Positions 1 through 6,374 of a stretch of 15,496 bases of DNA are shown here, in pieces. Each line of letters begins with the position of its first letter. Position 1 is the first letter of the stretch. A program made the position numbers and the translations under genes. Source of the DNA: a bacterium (GTDB lineage Bacteria > Myxococcota_A > Bradymonadia > UBA7976 > UBA1532); assembly GCA_030424955.1 (NCBI GenBank), contig JAUHVS010000062.1, positions 1 to 15,496 of the forward strand, given 5' to 3'. A model generated the notes under the pieces. It was not told where the DNA came from, ran no database searches, and worked only from the letters and a program-made list of their open reading frames with translations.

Positions 1-246
1 GACGGCCGCGGTCGACCGCGCCGCGAGGTCGCGCAGGATGGCCGTGGCCAGGCCGGCGAGCAGGGCGTCCTTGCTCGGGAAGTACCGGTAGAGCGCGCCG
101 ACGGTGTAGTCGACGGCCGCGGCGAGGCGCTGCATCGACAGCCCCTCCAGGCCGTCGGTGGCGATGATCCCCAGGGCGGCGTCGGTGATGCGCTGCTCGG
201 TCTGGGCGCGGCGGCGGGTGGCGGGGGACGGCATCGCGGGGCTCAT
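1..246 (-). CDS. TetR/AcrR-family transcriptional repressor, N-terminal part
   Basis: The first 82 codons are in the window; the ligand-binding C-terminal part lies beyond base 1. I translated this from the reverse complement. Residues about 16-64 form the TetR helix-turn-helix: an 'RITDAALGIIATDGLEGLSM' first helix region, then 'QRLAAAVDYTVGALYRYFPS' and 'KDALLAGL'. The G-x-LYRYFPSKD recognition-helix signature is textbook for the family. ATG at 246 is chosen as the first Met in frame; a second Met (codon 5) is possible, and neither has a strong Shine-Dalgarno sequence. TetR proteins usually repress themselves or a neighbouring efflux or metabolic gene until a small ligand binds. The target cannot be named because the downstream genes are outside the window. 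The upstream gene is a c-di-GMP protein on the same strand, 125 bases away, and probably a separate unit. Confidence 0.9.
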   Translation of the reverse strand, partial: MSPAMPSPATRRRAQTEQRITDAALGIIATDGLEGLSMQRLAAAVDYTVGALYRYFPSKDALLAGLATAILRDLAARSTAAV

Positions 247-263
247 GTGTGAGTTGTGCTCAG

Positions 264-292
264 AAAGTAAGCGTTGTTTACGGATTGGGCAA
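264..292 (-). promoter_or_regulatory. Candidate tetR promoter with overlapping 15-bp operator palindrome
   Basis: Read on the minus strand, a -35-like TTGCCC (287-292) and a -10-like TACTTT (264-269) are separated by exactly 17 bases. An interrupted palindrome at 267-281, GTAAGCGTTGTTTAC, overlaps the -10 and spacer. Its outer GTAA/TTAC arms and the inner C and G are symmetric. It lies 21 bases upstream of the tetR ATG. TetR repressors commonly bind such 15-17 bp palindromes over their own promoter, so autoregulation is the natural inference. The region is also visibly AT-richer than its surroundings. Confidence 0.5.
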
Positions 293-312
293 GGCGAAGG
301 CCATCGCCTCGC
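289..312 (-). terminator. Stem-loop after the c-di-GMP gene (possible terminator)
   Basis: On the minus strand, GCGAGGCGA and TCGCCTTGC can form a 9-bp RNA stem (one G-U pair) around a 6-base loop. It lies about 60 bases after the stop of the PAS-GGDEF-EAL gene and before tetR. There is no U-tract, so if it terminates it is not a classical intrinsic terminator. Its end also overlaps the proposed -35 of tetR. Confidence 0.3.
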
Positions 313-371
313 GTCGGTCGTTAGCAAGTACTTGAATGCGAATGGGAATCTGTCGTGCTGGGTGGGGCCGG

Positions 372-2708
372 TCAGCTCGCGGCGGGCCGCCAGCGGGCGC
401 CGTGGCGGGCCCACCACGCCGGGAGATCCGCCGGATCCATGGCCTTGCCGTAGCGCCAGCCCTGGCCCGCCTGGGCGCCCATCTCGCGCACGGTCTGCTC
501 CTGGATCTCGGTCTCGATGCCCTCGGCCACGCTCTCGAGCCCCAGGATGTGTGCCAGCGACAGCGACGCCGCCACGATCGCCCGATCCTCGGCGTCGTCC
601 GGCAGCCCCTGCACAAACGACCGGTCGATCTTGATCTGCTCGGGCGCCAGCCGCTTGAGGCGCAGCATCGAGGAGTAGCCGGTGCCGAAGTCGTCGATGG
701 ACACCTGCACCCCCTCGCTGCGCAGCGCGGCCAGGGCCCGATGGAACGCCGGCTGGTCCACGGCGACTTTTGTCTCGGTCAGCTCCAGCATGAGCCGGTG
801 CATGGGCACGCCCCGGGCCGGCGCCGTGCGCAGGAGCGCGATGTAGGCGGCCGAGAGCACGTCCCGGGGCGTGATGTTGATGGCCACGGCGGGCAGCGTC
901 AGGCCCTCACTCGCCCAGCGGGCGAGGTCCTCGATGACGGCGTCGGTGATCTGCAGGTCGAGCTCGACGTCCTGGTGGGTCTCGGTGGCGAGATCCATGA
1001 ACTGGCCGGCCACGATGACGCCGTCGGTGGGGTGCCGCCAGCGCGCCAGGGCCTCGAAGCCCACCACCGCGTGGTCGCTCAGCCGCACCTGGGGCTGGTA
1101 CCACGCCTCGATCTGCCCGGCGGCGAGGGCCGCGCGGAGGGCGTTCGCCGCGATGAAGCGCGCGTGCATCTGGGCGCTGTGGTCCGCGTCGTGGAAGCGC
1201 ACGCTGTTGGGGCCCACCTGCTTGGCGCGGAACATGGCGGCGTCCGCGTGGCTCATCAACGTGGTGGGATCGTCGGCGTCGTCGGGGAACAGGGCCACGC
1301 CCAGGCAGACGCTCAGCGAGAGCTCGACCCCGGGCGCAGGCGAGATGGGCCGGCGGACGGTCTGGATGAGCCGGTCGAGGCGCTGCACCAGGGCGGGCCC
1401 GCGGGTGAGCCCGTCGGCGATGAGCACGAACTCGTCGCCGCCGAGGCGGGCGAGCAGCTCATCGGACCCGATCTCGGCCTGGATCGCGGCGGTCAGGGCG
1501 ACCAGCACGGCGTCGCCGACGTCGTGGCCGTAGTGGTCGTTGATGTCTTTGAAGCCGTCGATGTCGAGGCAGATCAGCGCGCCGCCGCCCGTGTGCGGGG
1601 CCCGGCTCACCGCGTGGGTCAGGTGCGCGGTCAGCAGCAGGCGGTTGGCGGCCCCCGTGAGCCCGTCGTGGTGGGCCAGGTGCGCCAGCCGCGCCTCCGA
1701 CTCCTTGATGCGCGTGATGTCGCTGAAGACGGCGACGTGGTGGGTAGGCTCACCGTGGCGGTCGCGCAGCGTGTCGATCTGCAACCACTCGTGCAGGAGG
1801 GTGCCGTCCCTGCGCCGGTTGATGATCTCGCCAGACCAGCGGCCGGTGTCGCGCAGCCTGGCCCACAGCGCCCGATAGAAGGCCGGCGCGTGGCGCCCCG
1901 AGGACAGGACGTTCATCCCCTGGCCGACGATCTCGGCGGCGGTGTAGCCGGTGATCTGTGAGAAGGCCTGGTTGACCTCGAGCACCACCCCACGGGGGTC
2001 GGTGATGGCCACGGCCTCGCTGGTGGCGCTCACGATCAGCTCGTAGCGGGCGAGCGCGGCCGCCTGCCGGGCGTGGGCGGTCAGGTCGACGTGCACCCCG
2101 ACGATGCGGCGGGCCACGCCATCGGGGCCGCGCTCAGTGACGGTGCCCTGGCCCAGCACGGTGACCCAGTGCCCCGCCTCGTGCCGCAACCGGTAGGTGA
2201 GGCTCGGGTGATCGAGCCCCCCGCGCAGCGCCTGGTCAACGTGGGCGCGCGCAGCGGCGCGGTCGTCGGGGTGCAGGCGCAGGAAGATCTCGCGCGGCCG
2301 CGCGCACACGGCGCTGGCCGTCAACCCCAGCATGGCGCCCATGCGGCCGTTGCAGCGCAGGCGATCGTTGGGCACATCCCAGTCCCAGGTGCCCAGCTGC
2401 GCCCCATCGACAGCGGCCTCCAGCAGGCTCTCGCGCTGACGGAGCTGCGACTCGAGCCGCTTGAGGTCGGTCACGTCCTGCAGGGTGCCGTGCAGGACCG
2501 TCCCTTCGCCCCGGCGCACGTGGTTCACCAGGGCACGGGCCTCGCCGTCGGGCAGCGCCAGCTCGCTCTCGAACGCGATGGTCGCGCCCGGTGGGCCCGC
2601 CATCAGCTCGGCGAGCTGGGCGCGCAGCGAGGCCTGCGCCGCCGAGCTCAGGAGCGGCCACAGGGCCTCCGCGGCAGGCAGGGGGGCCGGCGCCGCGGGG
2701 AGCCCCAA
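372..2708 (-). CDS. PAS-GGDEF-EAL cyclic-di-GMP phosphodiesterase/cyclase, catalytic 3' part of a frameshifted gene
   Basis: This 778-residue frame is the catalytic continuation of the gene that begins at 3559; joined, the protein would be 1062 residues. The order is: end of a PAS domain (residues 1-90 of this frame), a PAS (about 93-215), a PAS (about 222-340), GGDEF (about 341-505), EAL (about 515-775). The GGDEF signature is intact (RLGGDEFVL, 422-430). The upstream position of the inhibitory RxxD site reads G-S-D-E, so product feedback through the I-site is probably lost. The EAL domain keeps its expected catalytic set: EAL at 552-554, N611 (INIT), E645 (ELTE), DDFGTG at 672-677, K693, E729 and Q749. 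Phosphodiesterase activity that hydrolyses c-di-GMP is therefore likely; cyclase activity is possible. No membrane segment is seen, so it is a cytoplasmic sensor. The first usable start of this isolated frame is a TTG at 2708 that falls inside a PAS domain, so it is not a natural gene start. Confidence 0.88.
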   Translation of the reverse strand: MGLPAAPAPLPAAEALWPLLSSAAQASLRAQLAELMAGPPGATIAFESELALPDGEARALVNHVRRGEGTVLHGTLQDVTDLKRLESQLRQRESLLEAAVDGAQLGTWDWDVPNDRLRCNGRMGAMLGLTASAVCARPREIFLRLHPDDRAAARAHVDQALRGGLDHPSLTYRLRHEAGHWVTVLGQGTVTERGPDGVARRIVGVHVDLTAHARQAAALARYELIVSATSEAVAITDPRGVVLEVNQAFSQITGYTAAEIVGQGMNVLSSGRHAPAFYRALWARLRDTGRWSGEIINRRRDGTLLHEWLQIDTLRDRHGEPTHHVAVFSDITRIKESEARLAHLAHHDGLTGAANRLLLTAHLTHAVSRAPHTGGGALICLDIDGFKDINDHYGHDVGDAVLVALTAAIQAEIGSDELLARLGGDEFVLIADGLTRGPALVQRLDRLIQTVRRPISPAPGVELSLSVCLGVALFPDDADDPTTLMSHADAAMFRAKQVGPNSVRFHDADHSAQMHARFIAANALRAALAAGQIEAWYQPQVRLSDHAVVGFEALARWRHPTDGVIVAGQFMDLATETHQDVELDLQITDAVIEDLARWASEGLTLPAVAINITPRDVLSAAYIALLRTAPARGVPMHRLMLELTETKVAVDQPAFHRALAALRSEGVQVSIDDFGTGYSSMLRLKRLAPEQIKIDRSFVQGLPDDAEDRAIVAASLSLAHILGLESVAEGIETEIQEQTVREMGAQAGQGWRYGKAMDPADLPAWWARHGARWRPAAS

Positions 2709-3559
2709 CAGGCGCCTCGCCTCGGCCGAGAAGTGATGCAGCCCGCGTCGGCGTCCCAGCGCCAGTCGCCCACCCGACCGATGGCCTGTGCCTCCCGCAG
2801 GCTGGCGTGCTCGTCAGCCAGCCGATCGGCCAGCTGGACCTGCGTGGTGACGTCCATGAACGTGACCACGGTCCCGAGCGGTGGGGTGCCCTGGGCGCTC
2901 GGGATGGGCTCGGCGTCGATGGACAGCCAGATGCGATCGCCGTCGCCCCGGCCCACCTGCATGATGAACCCGCGGACTGGCTGGCCCGTGCGCTGCGCCT
3001 GCTGGCTGGGGTGATCGGCGGCGGTCAGCCGTCGGCCGTCGGGGTCGAGGGCCTGCCACAGGGGATCGGCCGAGCTGCGCCCATACAGCTGGTCCTCTGA
3101 CAAGCCCAGCAGCTTGCAGGCCCGGGGCGTGGCCATCAGCACGGTGTCGCTCGGGTCATTCAGCGTGACGCCGGCGCCGAGGCGGTCGAAGGCCAGGCCC
3201 TGCAAGGCGTGCAGGCTCGGCACGTTCAGTGGCCCGGCGGGCCCGTCCGCGGGCCCGGGCGATGGGTCGATCACCAGCAGCCGCTGACCGGCTGTGCGGT
3301 GGTTGCCGCCGACGGCCACCAGGGTCCAGCCGACCGCGGCGCCGCTGTGCAGCCGGCACTGGCCGCGGGCCAGCAGGGCACGCTGGCTGACGGCGGCGGC
3401 CAGCTCGCCCGGGGCGGGCGACAGGGCGGTGAGCAGCGCGGAGAGGGGGAGGCCCCGGGTGGGCGTGAAGCCTGCGACGGGCAGCCAGTTGGGGTTGACC
3501 ACAAGGACCGCGTCGGCCTCGCCGAGCAGCACCCAGGCGAGAGACGCGACGTCCGTCAT
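2648..3559 (-). CDS. PAS sensor domains, 5' part of the frameshifted PAS-GGDEF-EAL gene
   Basis: ATG at 3559 opens a frame with a PAS-like domain (residues about 5-100, 'ADAVLVVNPNWLPVAGF'). A second PAS domain follows (about 113-240, 'VTLNDPSDTVLMATPRACKL' through 'GTVVTFMDVTTQ'), then the start of a third (about 255 on, 'GRVGDWRWDADAG'). At codon 273 (2741-2743) the frame departs from PAS sequence and runs on as Arg/Pro-rich nonsense to 2648. Shifting by one base at this point restores a standard PAS reading, 'LHHFSAEARRLLGLP', which continues in frame to the catalytic half ending at 372. No Shine-Dalgarno sequence precedes the ATG, but no other start exists before an in-frame stop about 40 bases upstream. 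PAS domains would sense a small ligand, redox state or light and tune the c-di-GMP output. The break may be a true mutation or a sequencing/assembly error at a G/C run. Confidence 0.85.
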   Translation of the reverse strand: MTDVASLAWVLLGEADAVLVVNPNWLPVAGFTPTRGLPLSALLTALSPAPGELAAAVSQRALLARGQCRLHSGAAVGWTLVAVGGNHRTAGQRLLVIDPSPGPADGPAGPLNVPSLHALQGLAFDRLGAGVTLNDPSDTVLMATPRACKLLGLSEDQLYGRSSADPLWQALDPDGRRLTAADHPSQQAQRTGQPVRGFIMQVGRGDGDRIWLSIDAEPIPSAQGTPPLGTVVTFMDVTTQVQLADRLADEHASLREAQAIGRVGDWRWDADAGCITSRPRRGACWGSPRRRPPCLPRRPCGRS

Positions 3560-3760
3560 TGGGCTGGCGCTTGCGATGGGGCGGGCACCTTCAAGTCAGG
3601 CTCCCTGTTCTCAGAGCGGGCAACTGGCAGCGGACCAGACAGAATAGATCGACGGGGCCAGGCGCACACGCGGCCTGTCGACCGGACTGCTGTCCCTATC
3701 GGCGGGCGGGTGAAGCGAGTTGAGCCTCCGGGTCGCCCCCGCGGACGATTCCGGGGACGA

Positions 3761-4156
3761 TCAGGGATCGGGGCGGTTGAGGTCGACCTGCGCCGCCAGC
3801 GCCTCAGGCGGGGGCCGCCAGCGGGCCTCGCGGCGCTCGCGCAGGGTCGCGATGACCTGCTGCAGGGTGGGGTCGTGCCAGGGGCGGTGGTCGAGGCGGT
3901 GGCCCTTCTGGGCGTTGCAGCGGGCGCAGGCCAGCGCGAGGTTCTCGAGGGCGTCGGTGCCGCCGTGGGTGCGGGGCACGATGTGCTCGACGGTGACCTC
4001 GGGGCCGGCCCCGCCGTCGGCCTCCACGGTGAGCTTGGCGCGACAGTGGATGCACTTGCCCACCCAGCACGGGCCGCCCCGGGCCGGCCGCTGGAGCCGG
4101 AAGGTCCGGTCCGTCGCGACACAGGCCAGAATGAGTCGTCGATGGCTCGTGCCCAT
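3761..4156 (-). CDS. HNH endonuclease, small (131 residues)
   Basis: This is a nuclease-type HNH zinc-finger protein. Residues 35-90 carry the fold: C35-x2-C38, then the catalytic histidine in 'VEHIVPRTHGG' (H58), N72 in 'ALENLALACARC', C77-x2-C80 and 'NAQKGH' (N81, H86). The two Cys pairs would hold a structural zinc, and H58 with N72 the catalytic metal. The conserved-looking N-terminus 'RLILACVATDRTFRL' follows directly after ATG 4156, so that start is preferred. The frame stays open to an ATG at 4267, but the extra 37 residues are Pro/Arg-rich and would overlap the promoter of the divergent lipoprotein gene. No intron, intein, methylase or phage gene is adjacent, so it is an orphan HNH protein. 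Its target and role (restriction, repair, competence or other) cannot be read from the context. Confidence 0.85.
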   Translation of the reverse strand: MGTSHRRLILACVATDRTFRLQRPARGGPCWVGKCIHCRAKLTVEADGGAGPEVTVEHIVPRTHGGTDALENLALACARCNAQKGHRLDHRPWHDPTLQQVIATLRERREARWRPPPEALAAQVDLNRPDP

Positions 4157-4271
4157 GTCAGACCGATGCCACACACCAGATATTGGTCGCGCCGGGCGGG
4201 CTGGCGACGGCCAGCGGGGGGCTGGGGGGCCGCCAAACCGCCGCAGCCGGTGCAGATTTACCCGCATCGGG

Positions 4272-4301
4272 TTGAAACCGAGAGGCGATCGGCGCTACAA
4301 G
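4272..4301 (+). promoter_or_regulatory. Candidate sigma-70-type promoter for the 4333 lipoprotein gene
   Basis: A TTGAAA (4272-4277, five of six matches to TTGACA) and a TACAAG (4296-4301, four of six to TATAAT) are spaced by 18 bases. Transcription would start near 4308, giving a leader of about 25 bases that holds the ribosome binding site. This is the best promoter-like match in the region between the divergent HNH gene and the lipoprotein gene. Confidence 0.45.
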
Positions 4302-4319
4302 CCGCCGCCATTTTGACCG

Positions 4320-4324
4320 GGAGG
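4320..4324 (+). promoter_or_regulatory. Ribosome binding site that selects ATG 4333 over ATG 4327
   Basis: GGAGG lies 2 bases before an ATG at 4327 and 8 bases before an in-frame ATG at 4333. The 8-base spacing is functional and the 2-base spacing is not, so translation should start at 4333. The lipoprotein signal peptide then begins M-K-A-H-R, a normal positively charged n-region. Confidence 0.6.
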
Positions 4325-4332
4325 GGATGCCG

Positions 4333-6207
4333 ATGAAGGCGCACCGCTGGACTCACTACGCCCTGATGATCTGTACCGCGCTGGCCCTGGCGGCCTGTGA
4401 CGATGATCCGCCGGCCGGTAACGGGGGCGGCGAGCCGCCGCTGCCCACGCGGGACCAGGGGATGGCCATCCCCGACGCGGGCCTGCCCGTGGCCGACATG
4501 CTGACCGTCGAGCCCGACATGGCGCCGCCCATCGACATGGCGCCGACCCCCACCTTCCGCGTGCTGGTGCTCGAGGGCGACAGCGAGCCGCAGGCCTTCT
4601 TCGGGGGCCAGATCGCGCTGCAGGTGCGCTACCTCAGCAGCGAGATGACGCCGGTGAGCGGCAGCGTCAAGGTGAAGCTCTACGACGAGGCCGGCGCCGA
4701 CCGCACGGCCATGGGCGTCGACGGCAGCGTCATCGACCGCGCCGATCTGCGCACCGACGCCGAGGGCCGCGCGCGCTTCCAGATCACCGCCGGCGCCGTG
4801 GAGACCGTGTTCACCGCCGAGGCCAGCGCCGATCTGGCCGAGCCCGTGCGCTGGACCATCACCGTGGCCCGCAACCCCGAGGGCGGCGTGGCCGTGCGCG
4901 TGGTCTACCCGGCCGCGGGCCGCTACCCGGTGGGCGACTTCACCGCCGCCCACGTGGGCCTGTTCGCCGGCACCTGCGACGAGGCCCGCGGCCTGCCCCG
5001 CGGCGCCCTGGGCTTCGCCCACCAGCTGCCCGATCTGATGCCCTTCGACGGCGACGACACCGCCGCGGGCGGCGCGCTGCCCGACGGCCGCACCTACGCC
5101 GCCATCGCCTGGGCCGACTCGGCGCTGGGCGTGCCCGTCGCCTGGGGCTGCACCGACGACCTGACCATCATGGGCGGCGGCGTGGCCCAGGCCACCGTGA
5201 CGCTGGGCGACGATCCCCTGGAGTACAAGGGCACCTTCAACGTCGAGCACGCCATCGAGCTGAGCGACCTGCTCGCGGCCGAAGAGGGCGGCGCGTGGGG
5301 CACGCTGGCGACCATCATCGACGTGCTGCGCGTGGTGGGCGAGGAGCCCGGCCGCCGGGGCCCGCTGCTGGTGGGCCTGCTGTGCGAGCAGCTCGACGTG
5401 GATCCCGCCGACTGCGGCTTCCTGCAGGCCTTCGTGGGCCCGCTGCTGGACGGCCTGATCGAGGACAACGCGCCGCCCGAGGCCCTGCAGGCCCTGCGGG
5501 TCATCGGCGACGTCACCGAGATCCTGGGCCGCCCGCGGCTCGTGGGCGAGATGGTGTTCATCGACAGCTTCCCCGACGTGGACGGCCTGCTGCTCGGCAA
5601 CGAGAGCCGCTGGCAGGGCATGCGCTTCGCGTGGCGCAACGGCTGTGACTTCCCCGACCGCGCCCGCTGCGAGCGCACGCTGAGCCTGGTGGACGACGCC
5701 GGCCTGCCCCGCCGCAGCATCGCGGCGCCCTTCGACGCCCGCGTCGAGGCCGACGATCAGCTCATCATCGGCAGCCACACCATGCGGCTGCACTTCGGGC
5801 GCATCGCCCTGGGCGTGCTCGAGGCCTGGCTGCTGCCCGAGATCTTCGGCGAGCCCGGCCCCATCACCATCGCCAACCTCTTCGGCCGCCTGATCCCCTG
5901 CGCCGATCTCAACACGGCCATCCCGCCCTTCGATCCCATGAGCGGCGTGTGCGAGGGGCTGGTCATCGCGCCCCTCGCCCAGGGCGTGACCGAGGCCATC
6001 GAGAACCTGGGCCTGGGCCTGGACGTGATGAACCTGCAGGGGCGCGTGACCGTGGCTGACCTCAACCCCGACCGCCAGGTGGACCGCCTGGTGGACGGCG
6101 TGTGGGACATCGCCTTTGGCGACTCGCCCGACGTGGTGCCCGAGGCCGGCACCTGGTCGGGCTGCCGCGTGGGCGAGTGCCCCGAGGACGCCGAGCCCGC
6201 CCCCTGA
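4333..6207 (+). CDS. Lipoprotein of unrecognised family with N-terminal Ig-like domain
   Basis: The 624-residue precursor has a signal peptide ending in the lipobox L-A-A-C (C22), so it is lipid-anchored. After the Cys come D-D-D and a low-complexity Pro/Asp/Met linker to about residue 73 ('VEPDMAPPIDMAPTP'), a style common in myxobacterial lipoproteins. Residues about 74-180 look like a bacterial Ig-like (Big/invasin-type) beta-sandwich: 'FGGQIALQVRYLSS', then the typical 'TDAEGRARFQITAG' strand pair. A second beta-rich stretch (186-292, Cys 215 and 273) is followed by an Ala/Leu-rich helical section (305-400) and a further beta/alpha region with Cys pairs at 438/446, 523/540 and 611/616. 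I do not recognise the C-terminal two thirds. The next gene on the same strand is another lipoprotein 167 bases downstream. Envelope location is well supported; function is unknown. Confidence 0.9.
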   Translation: MKAHRWTHYALMICTALALAACDDDPPAGNGGGEPPLPTRDQGMAIPDAGLPVADMLTVEPDMAPPIDMAPTPTFRVLVLEGDSEPQAFFGGQIALQVRYLSSEMTPVSGSVKVKLYDEAGADRTAMGVDGSVIDRADLRTDAEGRARFQITAGAVETVFTAEASADLAEPVRWTITVARNPEGGVAVRVVYPAAGRYPVGDFTAAHVGLFAGTCDEARGLPRGALGFAHQLPDLMPFDGDDTAAGGALPDGRTYAAIAWADSALGVPVAWGCTDDLTIMGGGVAQATVTLGDDPLEYKGTFNVEHAIELSDLLAAEEGGAWGTLATIIDVLRVVGEEPGRRGPLLVGLLCEQLDVDPADCGFLQAFVGPLLDGLIEDNAPPEALQALRVIGDVTEILGRPRLVGEMVFIDSFPDVDGLLLGNESRWQGMRFAWRNGCDFPDRARCERTLSLVDDAGLPRRSIAAPFDARVEADDQLIIGSHTMRLHFGRIALGVLEAWLLPEIFGEPGPITIANLFGRLIPCADLNTAIPPFDPMSGVCEGLVIAPLAQGVTEAIENLGLGLDVMNLQGRVTVADLNPDRQVDRLVDGVWDIAFGDSPDVVPEAGTWSGCRVGECPEDAEPAP

Positions 6208-6288
6208 GCGCCGCCGCGCCACCCTGAGCGCCACCGCGCCACCCTGAGCGCCCCCGGCCGTCGACCCTGAGCGCCCCCGCGCATGCCC
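6205..6288 (+). repeat. Short GC-rich tandem repeat starting at a stop codon
   Basis: Two near-identical 20-base units (6205-6224 and 6225-6244, TGAGCGCCNCCGCGCCACCC, one difference) are followed by two degraded units of 23 and 21 bases that keep TGAGCGCC at the start and CCC at the end. The first TGA is the stop codon of the lipoprotein gene, so the array begins exactly at the gene end. It probably arose by slippage. A role in transcription termination or message stability is possible but has no direct support. Confidence 0.75.
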
Positions 6289-6348
6289 AGGGTCCGCCGC
6301 TGGCGCCCCTCCCCCCGCTTTGTTTGCCGCACCGGATCGGGCACCATC

Positions 6349-6361
6349 CTGGCTCAGCCAG
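6349..6361. promoter_or_regulatory. Perfect 13-bp palindrome before the beta-helix lipoprotein gene
   Basis: CTGGCTCAGCCAG is a perfect inverted repeat (6-bp arms, one central base) ending 13 bases before the proposed GTG start at 6375. It could be an operator or a small hairpin in the leader. Arms of this length can also occur by chance in such GC-rich DNA. Confidence 0.35.
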
Positions 6362-6374
6362 TGGGGGTGTACGC

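Noticed and set aside
3737..3760. Possible terminator hairpin after the HNH gene (CCCCG / CGGGG arms)
   Set aside because: The stem is only 5 bp with a 10-base loop and no U-tract; too weak to annotate. Nothing else is evident in 3560-3760.
4157..4267. Longer HNH start at ATG 4267
   Set aside because: The extension is Pro/Arg-rich, unlike a nuclease N-terminus, and reaches to within a few bases of the divergent lipoprotein promoter.
6324..6374. TTG start at 6324 for the beta-helix lipoprotein
   Set aside because: It would put 48 residues before the lipobox Cys. GTG 6375 gives a shorter signal peptide and lies after a G-rich ribosome-binding stretch.
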